Source of the DNA: Zoogloeaceae bacterium
GTDB lineage: Bacteria > Pseudomonadota > Gammaproteobacteria > Burkholderiales > Rhodocyclaceae
Length of the DNA stretch: 39,241 nt
Reading direction: 5' to 3'
Assembly: GCA_031273565.1 (NCBI GenBank)
Contig: JAISRR010000085.1
Coordinates: 1-39,241 of the forward strand
The position numbers and the translations under genes were made by a program. The notes under the pieces were generated by a model that saw only the letters and a list, made by a program, of their open reading frames with translations, did not search any database and was not told the origin of the DNA. Position 1 is the first letter of the stretch, and every line of letters starts with the position of its first letter. Positions 8,844 to 19,545 of the stretch are shown in pieces.

Positions 8844-10046
8844 TCATTTTTGCGTAACTTTTCGGCGGAACTGCGTCCAGACCAGCAAGCCGCCCAGCGC
8901 GCCCAGAGCCGCCATGCCGAACGCCAGCCCTGTGCGGCTGTGCCATAGCCACGGAGCGAGGGTGGCGGCGATGCCCGCGCCGAGCAAGGTCTGGATGAAG
9001 CTCTGGCAGGAAGCGGCCATGCCCCGGTTTTGCGGATACATGTCGAGCGAAACCAGGGTCATGTTGGGCATGGCCAGAGCGACGCCGAAGTTGTACACGG
9101 CGATCGGGAGTACGGCGAGCAGGCGGGAATCGGGCGCGAATTCGGAGGTGGCGAGATTCGCCAGCGCCGAAATCGCCATGACGACAAAGGCCAGACCGAG
9201 GGTGCGCCGGTCGTTCCATTTTCCGGCGATGCGCCCGGAAAGCCAGGAACCTGCCATCATGCCCGCCATGCCAGGGACGAAAAGCCAGTGAAAATCGGTT
9301 ACGCCCAGATGCAGATGCTCGCGGATGAAGGCCGGAGCGGAAAGAATGTAGAGAAAATAACCCCCGAAGGTGGCGCCGATGCCCACCGACAGGGCGACAA
9401 AACCCGGATTGCTGAAAACCTTTTTGTAACCCCGCAACAGAGGCAGAACCGCAAAGGGCTGACGTTTTTCCGGCGGCAGGGATTCCGGCAGCTTCCACAT
9501 GCAAACGCCGCAGAGCAGGGCGGAAACCAGCGTCAGAAAAACAAAAATGGCGCGCCAGCCGGCCAGATGCAGCACCCACCCGCCGATGATCGGCGCGATG
9601 GCGGGCGCAAAGGCGAACATGATGGCGATATTGGCAATCAGGCGTTGCGCCGCCGGGCCTTCGTAGAGATCGCGCACCATCGCGCGGCTGACCACCATCC
9701 CCGCTCCGGCGGAAAGCCCTTGCAGGGCGCGCATGGCCCAGAGCATTTCGATGCTGTTCGAGAGCGCGCAACCCAGTGAAGACAGCGCATAGACGGCAAG
9801 GCCGATGACAATCACCCGCTTGCGCCCGAAGCTGTCGGAAAGCGCCCCGTGCCACAGCGTCATCAAGCCAAACGTAATCATGTAGATAACCAGCGTTTGC
9901 TGGATTTTCAGGCGGTCAACGGCAAACGCCGCGCCCATCTCCGGGAAGGCGGGCAGATAGGTGTCGATGGAGAAAGGGCCGATGGCGGCCAGCGCGGCCA
10001 GCATCAGGGTAAGGCCGAGGCGAATTTCGTTTTTCTGAAGGCTCAT
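8844..10046 (-). CDS. Bcr/CflA-family MFS drug-resistance transporter
   Basis: FSIDTYLPAFPEM, GALSDSFGRKRVIVIGL, RALQGLSAGAGMVVSRAMVRDL; 12-TM-like hydrophobicity. Confidence 0.92.
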   Translation of the reverse strand: MSLQKNEIRLGLTLMLAALAAIGPFSIDTYLPAFPEMGAAFAVDRLKIQQTLVIYMITFGLMTLWHGALSDSFGRKRVIVIGLAVYALSSLGCALSNSIEMLWAMRALQGLSAGAGMVVSRAMVRDLYEGPAAQRLIANIAIMFAFAPAIAPIIGGWVLHLAGWRAIFVFLTLVSALLCGVCMWKLPESLPPEKRQPFAVLPLLRGYKKVFSNPGFVALSVGIGATFGGYFLYILSAPAFIREHLHLGVTDFHWLFVPGMAGMMAGSWLSGRIAGKWNDRRTLGLAFVVMAISALANLATSEFAPDSRLLAVLPIAVYNFGVALAMPNMTLVSLDMYPQNRGMAASCQSFIQTLLGAGIAATLAPWLWHSRTGLAFGMAALGALGGLLVWTQFRRKVTQK

Positions 10047-11548
10047 CGTGTTTCCGTGAAGGGTCGACGGTATTGCAGGGCTTCCGCCAGATGGTGCTTT
10101 TCCGTGCCGGAACTTCCGGCCAGATCGGCGATGGTGCGCGCCACTTTCATGATCCGGTGCCAGGAACGGGCGGAAAGATCGAGACGCGCCGCCGCCTGTT
10201 GCAGGAGTTGCACCGCCGCCGCGCTCATGCCCGTGTGTTGATCCACATTCTCCGGCCCCAGCCGGGCGTTGACCATGCCCTGCCGCGCCATCTGTTTTTC
10301 CCGCGCCGCCGTCACCCGCGCCCGAACGTCTGCGGACGCCTCGCCGCCGCCTGCTCGCGCCATGGTTTCGGCAGGCAATGCCGGAACCTCAATCAGCAAA
10401 TCCATGCGGTCGAGAATGGGGCCGGAAATGCGGCTGCGATACTGCCGGATTTTATCCGGCGTGCAATGGCAGCGCCCGTTGGGATGTCCCTGCCAGCCGC
10501 AGGGACAGGGATTCATCGCAGCCACGAGTTGAAAACGGGCGGGAAAGGTCGCGTGACGGGCAGCGCGGGCAATGTGGATTTCGCCCCGCTCCAGCGGTTC
10601 GCGCAGGCTTTCCAGCACCTTGCGGTCGAATTCCGGGAATTCGTCGAGAAACAGAATGCCCTGCGTGGCGAGGCTGATTTCGCCCGGACGCGGTGGGCTG
10701 CCGCCGCCGACCAGCGCGACGGCGGAGGCGGTGGCGTGTGGCGCGCGATAGGGTCGGGCGCGAAACCGGGCGGGGTCGAAACGTCCCGCCAGAGACAACA
10801 CGGCGGCGGATTCGCGCGCAGCCGCGTCGGAAAGCGGCGGCATGAGGCCGGGCAGACGCGCCGCCAGCATGGATTTGCCACTCCCCGGCGGGCCGTACAT
10901 CAACAGCGAATGCTCACCCGCCGCCGCGATTTCCAGCACCCGCCGCGCCTGCGCCTGACCCTTCAAGTCGGCGAGGTCAGGAAAAACGACCGGTTGCGCC
11001 GCCGCCTGCGCCTGTCCGGGCGGAAGTTCCCCCCGACCGGCAAGCCAGGCGGCAATTTCCAGCAGCGAATCCGCGCCCAGCACCTCACCCACCCCCGCCA
11101 ACGCCGCTTCGTCGGCACTCGCGCGCGGCAGAACAAACCCGACGCCACCGGCGGACAGGGCCATGGCAAACGCGCCACGGATGGGCTGCAAGTCCCCGGA
11201 AAGCGAAAGTTCGCCAGCGAATTCGTAAGTGCGCAAGCGGTCTTGCAGGGCAGAAGCGGGAAGTTGACCGGAAACGGCGAGGATGCCGAGCGCAATGGGC
11301 AAATCATAACGCCCGGATTCTTTCGGCAGGTCGGCAGGCGCCAGATTGACGGTGATATGGCCGAGCGGAAATTCAAAACCCGAATTGATGATGGCGGCGC
11401 GCACCCGGTCGCGCGCCTCTTTGACCTCGGTTTCAGGCAGACCCACCAGCGTGAACACGGGCGCTCCCGGCGCCAGATGCGTTTCGACCCGCACCTGGGG
11501 GGCGTACAGACCATCGACGCCACGACACCAAAGGCTGGCGAGTGGCAT
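10043..11548 (-). CDS. comM: YifB/ComM-family Mg-chelatase-like AAA ATPase
   Basis: N-terminal lon-protease-like domain, DLKGQAQARRVLEIAAAGEHSLLMYGPPGSGKSMLAARLPGLMPP; MNPCPCGWQGHP. Confidence 0.94.
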   Translation of the reverse strand: MPLASLWCRGVDGLYAPQVRVETHLAPGAPVFTLVGLPETEVKEARDRVRAAIINSGFEFPLGHITVNLAPADLPKESGRYDLPIALGILAVSGQLPASALQDRLRTYEFAGELSLSGDLQPIRGAFAMALSAGGVGFVLPRASADEAALAGVGEVLGADSLLEIAAWLAGRGELPPGQAQAAAQPVVFPDLADLKGQAQARRVLEIAAAGEHSLLMYGPPGSGKSMLAARLPGLMPPLSDAAARESAAVLSLAGRFDPARFRARPYRAPHATASAVALVGGGSPPRPGEISLATQGILFLDEFPEFDRKVLESLREPLERGEIHIARAARHATFPARFQLVAAMNPCPCGWQGHPNGRCHCTPDKIRQYRSRISGPILDRMDLLIEVPALPAETMARAGGGEASADVRARVTAAREKQMARQGMVNARLGPENVDQHTGMSAAAVQLLQQAAARLDLSARSWHRIMKVARTIADLAGSSGTEKHHLAEALQYRRPFTETR

Positions 11549-11565
11549 GAGGCGGCGCTCTGCGG

Positions 11566-11817
11566 CTATGCCGTATGTTTATCCTGCAAGGCCTGTTCGA
11601 GCGCCGCCAGACGGGTTTCCAGCAGACGCACTTTTTCACGCGTGCGATTCAGGACTTCGGTCTGGGCGTCGAATTCCTCACGCGTGACGAGATCCATGTG
11701 CGCGAAGAAGCCAGAACGCATGGCGCGCATGTTTTTTTCCACGTCCGCGATCGGACTATTAGCCATCAATGCATTGATTTTATTGGAAAATTCTTCGAAA
11801 TTCCTAGGTGTGAACAT
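11566..11817 (-). CDS. ubiK: BMFP-domain protein, UbiK-like ubiquinone biosynthesis accessory factor
   Basis: Small coiled-coil protein MFTPRNFEEFSNKINALMANSPIADVEKNMRAMRSGFFAHMDLVTREEFDAQ; adjacent to comM. Start trimmed to 11817. Confidence 0.85.
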   Translation of the reverse strand: MFTPRNFEEFSNKINALMANSPIADVEKNMRAMRSGFFAHMDLVTREEFDAQTEVLNRTREKVRLLETRLAALEQALQDKHTA

Positions 11818-12035
11818 GGGGTTTTCTCCGATAGAGGGTGGCAAGTTTACCACGTCATGGATTGGGTGCTGCAAGTATCATACCGACGGAACAGGGCAAT
11901 CGTGCGAATCTTGTACAACGGCACAACTACGCAAGCGGTGTAAACCTATATGGGGGCATTCCCTGGTTTGTAAACGCCAGCGGGCTGCAAATTCCGCATC
12001 TGTCGGGCAGCTTTTTGCGCGCTCTGGTCTTTGGT

Positions 12036-12953
12036 TCATCGACCATTGCGCCGCTGGCGTGCCTGTTCAAGCTGATTACAGAGGACTTCCGCGCCGTTGA
12101 GCAGGCGCGGCGTGTGGCGTTGAATGAGATCGGGATTGATGTGAAAAAGGTTGTCATGGCGCACGGCCAGCAAGCGGGGCCAGCGTTTCCAGTCGTCCAG
12201 CCATTCCGGGCGGGCGTCTGCCATACCGGTCGCCACAATGACTTCCGGGTCGGCAGCCAGTACGGATTCCAGGCTCACCGTGGGCGCGAGACTGTCCAGA
12301 TTGTCGTAGACATTGACGCCGCCGCAGAGACGAATGACCTGGCTGATAATCTGCGGCTTGCCCACGGTCATCAGGGGCGCTTGCCAGATCTGGTAAAACA
12401 CCCTGACCGGCGGACGGTGACGGTAACGCGCTTCCAGCGCCGCGCGCCGGTCGCGGAAATCGGCGGCAGCCCGCGCGGCGACGGCCTCGCTGCCCGCCAG
12501 CTTGCCGAAGCCTTCCAGCAGACGCGCCACATCGCCCAGCTTGACCGGTTCCGTCACGAAAACGCGCATGCCCAGCGCACGCAGCTTCGCCAGTTGCGTC
12601 GGGTCGTTGCCGTTTTTCCAGGCCACCAGCAAATCGGGCTGCAATTTCACAATGGCTTCCAGATTCAGGCGCGGATAACTGCCGACACGCGGCAGGGCGC
12701 GCGCCGCTTCCGGGTAATCGCTGAACGACACCACGCCGACCAGACGTTCGCCCGCCCCCGCCGCATACAGGATTTCGGTAAGATGCGGCGCAAGGCTGAT
12801 GATGCGTCGGGCGGGCGCGGCGAGGACGATTGTATTGCCTTCGTCATCCGTCAGCGTCAGCGCGTCCGTGACTGCGCCCGCCATGCCGGACAACAACGCC
12901 GCGCACAACAGGGACAACGCGCGCCACACCGGCCTGCGAGATAAAAATTTCAT
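12036..12953 (-). CDS. Periplasmic cobalamin/iron-siderophore-type substrate-binding protein (BtuF-like)
   Basis: Signal peptide; RIISLAPHLTEILYAAGAGERLVGVVSFSDYPEAARALPRVGSY; class III SBP pattern. Confidence 0.85.
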   Translation of the reverse strand: MKFLSRRPVWRALSLLCAALLSGMAGAVTDALTLTDDEGNTIVLAAPARRIISLAPHLTEILYAAGAGERLVGVVSFSDYPEAARALPRVGSYPRLNLEAIVKLQPDLLVAWKNGNDPTQLAKLRALGMRVFVTEPVKLGDVARLLEGFGKLAGSEAVAARAAADFRDRRAALEARYRHRPPVRVFYQIWQAPLMTVGKPQIISQVIRLCGGVNVYDNLDSLAPTVSLESVLAADPEVIVATGMADARPEWLDDWKRWPRLLAVRHDNLFHINPDLIQRHTPRLLNGAEVLCNQLEQARQRRNGR

Positions 12954-13026
12954 GGGATAATCCGACGCTCACACGCCGCCCGTTTGCCAGATGCGGCATT
13001 CTACGGCATCGGCGCACACCGGGCTG

Positions 13027-13797
13027 ATGCACAAAAACATGCGCGACAACCTTCCCTTTCCGCTTCCGCCTCCCGCCTTTACCAGCGCCAGCCGCCGTGT
13101 CGCCATCGGCAATCTGTTCGACTGGCTGGCTCAGGGCTGGGCGGTATTCAGCGCCGCGCCGCTGGCGTGGATGGGCATGGGCAGCCTGTATTTTTTCGGC
13201 CTGCTGCTCGTGCCCTTCATGCAGTACTGGTCTTTGCTGCCTGGCCTGCTGTTCGCGCCGTTGACGGTGAATCTGTTGCTCGCCTGCGACCGCCTTGCCC
13301 GCGATACTCGCGATGAAGCGGCAGCGGAGCGCCCGACTTTTTTTCCCCTGCGGCTCGACCGGCGCGTCTGCCTTCTGGGACTGCAAGGCGCGTTCGCGCT
13401 GGGCGCGGTGGGTGCGCTCCTGTGGCTCTGTTTCGCCTTTCTGCTCGCAGGCTTTGAGCAGCAATCCCTGAATGGCGTCGGGACTTTCGCGTTTGGCGCG
13501 CTGGTCTTGTTCACCCTGCTCCTGCTGCCCGCCTTTTTGCTGGCACAGGCATTTTGCATTATCCTGATCTTCGCGCTTTTGCTCGTCGCCGTGCATGCCA
13601 TGCCCTTCCTGCCCGCGCTCGCCGCCAGCACGGCGGCGTACCTGAAGAACTGGCGCGTCTTCGCCCTGTTCGCGCCACAACTGGCCGTTTTGCTGTTTTT
13701 CGCCTGCCTGCCCGCAGGGTTGGGGTTGATCGTGTTGATTCCTGTGCTTTGCGCCACGCTGTACGCCGCCTACCGGGATATTTTTGTCGGCGTTTAA
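13027..13797 (+). CDS. BPSS1780-like integral membrane protein (paralogue 1)
   Basis: Multi-TM, ASRRVAIGNLFDWLAQGWAVFSAAPLAWM; start uncertain (12991, 13027 or 13039). Confidence 0.75.
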   Translation: MHKNMRDNLPFPLPPPAFTSASRRVAIGNLFDWLAQGWAVFSAAPLAWMGMGSLYFFGLLLVPFMQYWSLLPGLLFAPLTVNLLLACDRLARDTRDEAAAERPTFFPLRLDRRVCLLGLQGAFALGAVGALLWLCFAFLLAGFEQQSLNGVGTFAFGALVLFTLLLLPAFLLAQAFCIILIFALLLVAVHAMPFLPALAASTAAYLKNWRVFALFAPQLAVLLFFACLPAGLGLIVLIPVLCATLYAAYRDIFVGV

Positions 13798-13816
13798 CCA
13801 GAGGAAATTGCCCCCT

Positions 13817-14572
13817 ATGCCCGTTCCCCTCCTACCCGCTCCCCGCAGTTGGCGCTGGATCTGTGCCGCCTACGCGATTTTCCGCCAGAAGCCCGTATTG
13901 ATCTGTTCGGCGCTGGTGTTTTATTTCTCATTGTCATCCCTGCTGTCCACCCTGCCCCATATCGGCACGATACTCTCCATGTTGGTCGGGCCTTGCCTCA
14001 CCGTCAGCCTGATGAATCTCATCCTGCGCCCTCGCCCCACGCTGACGGACATTTTCCAGCCCTTCCGCGCACATCTGAAACCGCTGCTCGGACTCGCGCT
14101 CGCCTTGATGACCGGCCTGCTGCTCACGCTCAGTCTTCTGGCGCTGGTCGACAGTGAATTTGTGCGCGCCCTGAGTCAGCCCGATGCGCTGGAAGCCCTG
14201 TTCAAACCGGAAAACCGGGCGTCCACGCTGGCGTTGTTCGCACTGCTCACGCCGGTGTTCATGGCATACTGGTTCGCGCCCCTGCTGGTCGCCTGGCGTC
14301 AGTTTTCCATCGCCAAGGCCATGTTTTTCAGCTTTATGGCCATCTTGCGTAACTGGCGCGCCATCCTGGGTTGCATCCTGCTGTTCAGCCTGCTGTTTTT
14401 TTCCGCCCTCGTGCTGACGGCGCTGGCGTCCACCCTCAGTCTGGCGCTGGCGCGCATCCTGCTTGCGCTCATTCTGCTGGTGACCGCCGCGCTCAATTTC
14501 TGTCTCACCGGCATCATCTATCTGGATTTTTTTCCGCCGCCCGCGCCCAAACATATTTCGGAACTCGCCTGA
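13817..14572 (+). CDS. BPSS1780-like integral membrane protein (paralogue 2)
   Basis: Multi-TM, SWRWICAAYAIFRQKPVLICSALVFYFSLSSLLSTLPHIGTI; GAGGAA upstream of the ATG at 13817. Confidence 0.75.
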   Translation: MPVPLLPAPRSWRWICAAYAIFRQKPVLICSALVFYFSLSSLLSTLPHIGTILSMLVGPCLTVSLMNLILRPRPTLTDIFQPFRAHLKPLLGLALALMTGLLLTLSLLALVDSEFVRALSQPDALEALFKPENRASTLALFALLTPVFMAYWFAPLLVAWRQFSIAKAMFFSFMAILRNWRAILGCILLFSLLFFSALVLTALASTLSLALARILLALILLVTAALNFCLTGIIYLDFFPPPAPKHISELA

Positions 14573-14656
14573 AACCGGAAAAAACGGGGCGAATATTTGC
14601 CGTTGCCTGCCGTTCTCGACTATATTTCCGTCATTCACTTTTCGCCCCGACTCAGA

Positions 14657-15040
14657 ATGGAATTACGCAAATTGCAGAAAATCGCCGTCTCCGCCCTGAA
14701 AGACATCAAGGCGAAAGACATCGAAGTCCTCAACACCTCCCGTTTAAGCCCTCTGTTCGAACGCGTTGTGGTCGCCAGCGGCGATTCCAACCGTCAGGTG
14801 CGCGCGCTTGCCCGCCATGTCGCCGACAAGGTGCGTGAGGCGGGCGGCGAGGTGCTTTCCGTGGAAGGTGAGGAAAACGGCGAATGGGTGCTGGTCGATC
14901 TGGGCGACATCGTGGTGCACGTCATGCAACCCGCCATCCGCGCCTATTACAATCTGGAAGACCTCTGGTCGGTGCTGGCGCACGGCAAGACGCCAGCGAT
15001 GCACAATCCGAACGCGACGCCCTCTGCCAGCGAGCAATGA
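14657..15040 (+). CDS. rsfS: Ribosome silencing factor RsfS
   Basis: MELRKLQKIAVSALKDIKAKDIEVLNTSRLSPLFERVVVASGDSNRQVRALA; followed by rlmH. Confidence 0.95.
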   Translation: MELRKLQKIAVSALKDIKAKDIEVLNTSRLSPLFERVVVASGDSNRQVRALARHVADKVREAGGEVLSVEGEENGEWVLVDLGDIVVHVMQPAIRAYYNLEDLWSVLAHGKTPAMHNPNATPSASEQ

Positions 15041-15507
15041 AACTCGCCATCGTCGCGGTCGGCCACAAGCAACCCGCATGGGTGCAGGCCGGTTGCGATG
15101 AATATCTGAAACGCCTGCCCCGCGAACTCACCGCCCGCGTCGTTGAAATCAAACCCGAACCCGGCGGCAGCAAGACCCGCACGCAAGTTCAGGCGGCGGA
15201 AAAAACCCGCATCCGGCAAGCCCTGGGTACGACGCGGCAACGCATCGTCGCGCTGGACGAAAAGGGGCGCGACCTCACCACCCGGCAATTCGCCGATGCC
15301 TTGCAGGTGTGGATGCAGGCGGGCGACGACACGGCGTTCCTGATCGGCGGCGCGGGCGGCCTCGACGCCGAATTGAAAACAGAAGCCAACGACCTGCTGC
15401 GCCTCTCCAGCCTGACCCTGCCGCACGGCCTCGCCCGGCTCCTGCTCTGCGAACAACTCTACCGCGCCATCAGCCTCCTCAAAAATCACCCTTACCATCG
15501 GGAATAA
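15037..15507 (+). CDS. rlmH: 23S rRNA pseudouridine1915 N3-methyltransferase RlmH
   Basis: MKLAIVAVGHKQPAWVQAGCDEYLKRLPRE... FLIGGAGGLDAEL; ATGA overlap with rsfS. Confidence 0.96.
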   Translation: MKLAIVAVGHKQPAWVQAGCDEYLKRLPRELTARVVEIKPEPGGSKTRTQVQAAEKTRIRQALGTTRQRIVALDEKGRDLTTRQFADALQVWMQAGDDTAFLIGGAGGLDAELKTEANDLLRLSSLTLPHGLARLLLCEQLYRAISLLKNHPYHRE

Positions 15508-15514
15508 GGTTGCC

Positions 15515-16129
15515 ATGAACCCGCAACGCATTTATCTCGCCTCGCGCAGCCCCCGCCGACGCGAATTGCTTGCCCAGATCGGCGTAGCGTTCGACTCTCT
15601 TTGCTTTCGCGCCGACGAACGCGTCGATCCGGAAATCGACGAAACGCCCCACCCCGGTGAATCTGCCGACGCCTATGTGCTGCGCCTTGCCCAGGCCAAG
15701 GCCGAACACGGCGCGCACCTGATCGCCCACCGTAAACTCGTTCACCGCATCATCCTCGCCGCCGACACGACGCTGGAAGTCGACGGCGACATCATCGGCA
15801 AACCCGTCGACAGCGCCGACGCCACGCACATCCTGCGCCGTCTTTCCGGGCGCAGCCACCGCGTGCTGACCGGCGTTGCGACTTATTTTCAGGAAAACAT
15901 CAAAACCGCCCTCAGTATTTCCGAAGTGCGCTTTCGTCCTCTGGAAGACGCCGAAATCCGCCACTATGTTTTGAGCGGCGAACCCATGGACAAGGCCGGA
16001 GCCTACGGCATTCAGGGCGGCGCGGGACTTTTCATCGAACACATCAGCGGCAGCTACACCGGCATCATGGGACTGCCCCTTTGCGAAACCGGCCTGCTTT
16101 TGAAGGCGCAGGGTTATCGGTTTGAATGA
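15515..16129 (+). CDS. maf: Maf-family nucleoside triphosphate pyrophosphatase
   Basis: IYLASRSPRRRELLAQIGV; ILAADTTLEVDGDIIGKP; GEPMDKAGAYGIQGGAGLFIEHISGSYTGIMGLPLCE. Confidence 0.95.
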   Translation: MNPQRIYLASRSPRRRELLAQIGVAFDSLCFRADERVDPEIDETPHPGESADAYVLRLAQAKAEHGAHLIAHRKLVHRIILAADTTLEVDGDIIGKPVDSADATHILRRLSGRSHRVLTGVATYFQENIKTALSISEVRFRPLEDAEIRHYVLSGEPMDKAGAYGIQGGAGLFIEHISGSYTGIMGLPLCETGLLLKAQGYRFE

Positions 16130-16222
16130 AGGGGCAGCAAGCGTTTCAGGAAATCCTGTTATATATTCCCATTCCACAAACACTGGCTATTTCATGTTGT
16201 AACGGCACAAGCATCTGAACGA

Positions 16223-17017
16223 TCAAAGATCGTAAAAGTATTCGTCCTCCGCCATACCAATCACGGAATAGTGGTGCGGCAGGTACCAGCCAATTGATTG
16301 AACACAATGCTCATACTCCTCCTGATTATTGAAGGAATTTGGCGTAAACGGAAAAACCAGCGAAAGTCCGCCCTTTTCACCTGTCTTTTCATCGGAAGCA
16401 CGCGACATCAGCAGGACTTTCGCCGGAATGCCTGCCCGTTCAAAAAAATGGCGCAGAACCTGCCGGGTTTCCAGGGGCAACAGTTGAAGGGACGGTTCTC
16501 CTGTTTGTATCCGGTTTTCTTCTTTCAGCGTCAATACTTCCGGTATTCCCGCGTCGAAACGGGCATCGCGGGCATCAAAAGCCCCATAGACATGGTAATT
16601 GACCAGATCACCGTGTGAAAACACCCAGTCCGGTCGCTCCTTGTCCGGGTTGATGACAATACCCAAACCTTTCTGCAATATAAATTGCGGAATCATATGT
16701 TCGATGACATAGCAGGTGAAAGGTTTGTTAGACTCAGGCAGGGTCAGACGAACATAGGGAAAGCTATCCGGCCCCTCGATAACCTGAGGGGCTTCACAAC
16801 AAAAACTGGCTTGCCCGGCGTTGGCGAACAAAGTGGCAACCCATGTCTCATCCCGTTGTTCATGGGGTATGGCAAAGAGTTTGGTGAGAATCCTGGTTTT
16901 TTCCAGATCACCGAGGTATTTGCCGTCGGATGGCGTATCTGACGAAGTGTCTGGGGTCTTGGGGGGCGGCGTGCGTTCAGGGGGCGTGGGGCGACGCAAA
17001 AAATCAAAAAGTCCCAT
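16223..17017 (-). CDS. Hypothetical protein of unrecognised family
   Basis: Full-length 264-aa ORF, MGLFDFLRRPTPPERTPPPKTPDTSSD low-complexity N-terminus and a soluble globular C-terminal region. Confidence 0.7.
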   Translation of the reverse strand: MGLFDFLRRPTPPERTPPPKTPDTSSDTPSDGKYLGDLEKTRILTKLFAIPHEQRDETWVATLFANAGQASFCCEAPQVIEGPDSFPYVRLTLPESNKPFTCYVIEHMIPQFILQKGLGIVINPDKERPDWVFSHGDLVNYHVYGAFDARDARFDAGIPEVLTLKEENRIQTGEPSLQLLPLETRQVLRHFFERAGIPAKVLLMSRASDEKTGEKGGLSLVFPFTPNSFNNQEEYEHCVQSIGWYLPHHYSVIGMAEDEYFYDL

Positions 17018-17063
17018 GAGGTTTCCTTTGATAAAAAAGTAGAGAATCCTGGAAGAACGCGCT

Positions 17064-18854
17064 TCAATTCTCTGCGTTCGGTTCTATTTTTTGCCGCAAC
17101 CGAATGTGCAATTCCCGCAACTGCTTTTCATCCACGCCGGAAGGCGCGTCGGTGAGCAAGCATTGGGCGCGTTGGGTCTTGGGGAAGGCGATCACGTCGC
17201 GGATGGATTCCGCGCCGGTCATCATGGTGACGATGCGGTCGAGGCCGAAGGCCAGGCCGCCGTGCGGGGGCGCGCCGTATTTCAAGGCATCGAGCAGAAA
17301 GCCGAATTTGGCCTGCTGTTCTTCGGGGCCGATGTTGAGCGCCTGAAAAACCTGCTCCTGCACTTCCGGGCGGTGTATCCGCACCGAGCCGCCGCCGATT
17401 TCCCAGCCGTTCAGGGCGAGGTCGTAGGCTTTGGCGAGGCATTGTCCGGGGTCGGTTTGCAGCAGGGCGACATGTTCATCCCTGGGACTGGTGAAGGGAT
17501 GGTGGCAAGCGACCCAGCGTTTGTCTTCCCCATCGTATTCGAACATGGGGAAATCGACGACCCACAGGGGTTCCCATGCCTTGCCGTTTACGAAGCCCTT
17601 TTCGTGTCCCAGTTTGACCCGCAACGCGCCCAGAGCGTCGTTCACCACCCTGGTCGTGTCCGCGCCGAAGAAAATGAGGTCGCCGGACGCAGCGCCCGTG
17701 CGTTCCAGAATGGTCTTCAGCGCCGTTTCGTGTAGATTCTTGACGATGGGGGATTGCAGGCCGGTTTCGTTGGGCTGGCTGGCGTCATTCACCTTGATGT
17801 AGGCCAGACCCCTGGCGCCGTAGATGCCGACAAATTTGCCGTATTCGTCGATTTCGCCCCGGGTGAGGCTGGCGCCGCCGGGGATGCGCAGGGCGGCGAC
17901 GCGACCGCCGGAGGCAGCGGGGCCGGAAAAAACCTTGAAGGCGACATCTGTAACCGCGTCGGTGATGTCGACGAGTTCCAGGGTAACGCGCAGGTCGGGT
18001 TTGTCGGAGCCGAAACGCGACATGGCTTCAGCGTAGCTCATGCGCGGGAAGGGATCGGGCAGGTCAACGTCGATGGCGTCCTTGAAAACGTAGCGAATCA
18101 GCTTTTCGATCAGGCCGGTGATTTCCGCCTCGTTCATGAAAGAAGTCTCGATATCCACCTGGGTGAATTCGGGTTGGCGGTCAGCGCGCAGGTCTTCGTC
18201 GCGGAAGCATTTGACAATCTGGTAATAGCGGTCAAATCCCGCCACCATCAACAATTGCTTGAACAACTGCGGCGATTGCGGCAGGGCAAAAAACTGTCCG
18301 GCGTGGACGCGCGAGGGCACCAGATAATCGCGCGCGCCTTCCGGGGTGCTCCTGGTGAGCATGGGCGTTTCCACGTCGATAAAACCGTGGTCATCGAGAA
18401 AACGACGGAAAGCGCGCGCGGTCTTGTAGCGCAGTTGCAGGTTTTTCTGCATTTCCGGGCGTCTGAGGTCGATAACCCGATGGGTGAGACGCACGGTTTC
18501 CGTCAGGTTTTCGTCGTCAAGTTGAAAGGGCGGCGTGACGGAAGGATTCAAGACTTCGATGTTCTGGCAGAGCACTTCAATGTCGCCGGAAGCGAGGTTG
18601 GGATTGCGGGTTCCTTCCGGGCGCATCCGCACCTTGCCGGTAATGTTGAGGCAGAACTCGTTGCGCACGGATTCGGCGAGGGCGAACATTTCCGGGCGAT
18701 CCGGGTCGCAGACGATTTGCGCCAGACCTTCGCGGTCGCGCAGGTCGATGAAAATGACGCCGCCGTGATCGCGGCGGCGATGCGCCCAACCGGCGAGGGT
18801 AACAATCTGGTCGCAGAGAGAGGCGTTCAATTCGCCGCAATAATGAGTTCGCAT
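17064..18854 (-). CDS. aspS: Aspartyl-tRNA synthetase
   Basis: [97 protein letters not shown]. Confidence 0.98.
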   Translation of the reverse strand: MRTHYCGELNASLCDQIVTLAGWAHRRRDHGGVIFIDLRDREGLAQIVCDPDRPEMFALAESVRNEFCLNITGKVRMRPEGTRNPNLASGDIEVLCQNIEVLNPSVTPPFQLDDENLTETVRLTHRVIDLRRPEMQKNLQLRYKTARAFRRFLDDHGFIDVETPMLTRSTPEGARDYLVPSRVHAGQFFALPQSPQLFKQLLMVAGFDRYYQIVKCFRDEDLRADRQPEFTQVDIETSFMNEAEITGLIEKLIRYVFKDAIDVDLPDPFPRMSYAEAMSRFGSDKPDLRVTLELVDITDAVTDVAFKVFSGPAASGGRVAALRIPGGASLTRGEIDEYGKFVGIYGARGLAYIKVNDASQPNETGLQSPIVKNLHETALKTILERTGAASGDLIFFGADTTRVVNDALGALRVKLGHEKGFVNGKAWEPLWVVDFPMFEYDGEDKRWVACHHPFTSPRDEHVALLQTDPGQCLAKAYDLALNGWEIGGGSVRIHRPEVQEQVFQALNIGPEEQQAKFGFLLDALKYGAPPHGGLAFGLDRIVTMMTGAESIRDVIAFPKTQRAQCLLTDAPSGVDEKQLRELHIRLRQKIEPNAEN

Positions 18855-19531
18855 CAGGAATTTCCAGGAGTTTGTGAAGAAGAAGGGGGCGCCGGTTTGC
18901 CACGAGGCCGGGCGGACTTCGGAACGGGCGGCACGACGCCCATGGAAACGATATATTTCAGGGCTTCGTCGACGCTCATCTTGAGTTCCACCACATCCGC
19001 CGTCGGCATCATCAGAAAAAAGCCGGAAGTGGGATTGGGCGTGGTCGGTACATAGACGCTGACATAATCGCCCTGCAGGTGGTTCGCTACGTCGCCACCG
19101 GGATGTCCGGTGAGAAAGGCGATGGTCCAGCTGCCTTTACGTGGGTATTCAACCAGCAGCGCCTTGCGAAAGGCGTTGCCGTTGGGCGAGAGGATGGTAT
19201 CCGAAACCTGCTTGACCGCGTTGTAGAGGGCGTTTACTACCGGGATGCGGGCGAGGAGTTGTTCCCAGGAACGCCATAGCCTCTGACCGATCAGGTTGGT
19301 CGCCAGGACGCCGGAAACGAAAATGGTCGCCAGAGTGAGTATCGCGCCTACGCCGGGAATGTTGAAGCCCAACAGGTGAATGGGATGCATCGCTTGCGGC
19401 AGCAGCAGCAGGGATTGATCCATGACGCTGATAATCATGGACAGCACCCATACCGTGATGACCAGAGGTATCCAGATCAACAGGCCGGTGATGAAGTAAC
19501 GTTTGAAGGTGGCGGGTTTGAGGGAAAACAC
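18854..19531 (-). CDS. DUF502-family membrane protein
   Basis: [68 protein letters not shown]; likely GTG start at 19531. Confidence 0.9.
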   Translation of the reverse strand: MFSLKPATFKRYFITGLLIWIPLVITVWVLSMIISVMDQSLLLLPQAMHPIHLLGFNIPGVGAILTLATIFVSGVLATNLIGQRLWRSWEQLLARIPVVNALYNAVKQVSDTILSPNGNAFRKALLVEYPRKGSWTIAFLTGHPGGDVANHLQGDYVSVYVPTTPNPTSGFFLMMPTADVVELKMSVDEALKYIVSMGVVPPVPKSARPRGKPAPPSSSQTPGNS

Positions 19532-19545
19532 GGTGGCAGCGGAAC

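Noticed and set aside
10073-12100. 675-aa plus-strand ORF
   Set aside because: Antisense to comM and ubiK; Arg/Gln-rich low-complexity protein with no recognisable motif.
12954-13030. Cobalamin riboswitch upstream of the BtuF-like gene
   Set aside because: The intergenic region is too short and shows no recognisable B12-box.
17754-19055. 433-aa plus-strand ORF
   Set aside because: Antisense to aspS and the DUF502 gene; no motif.
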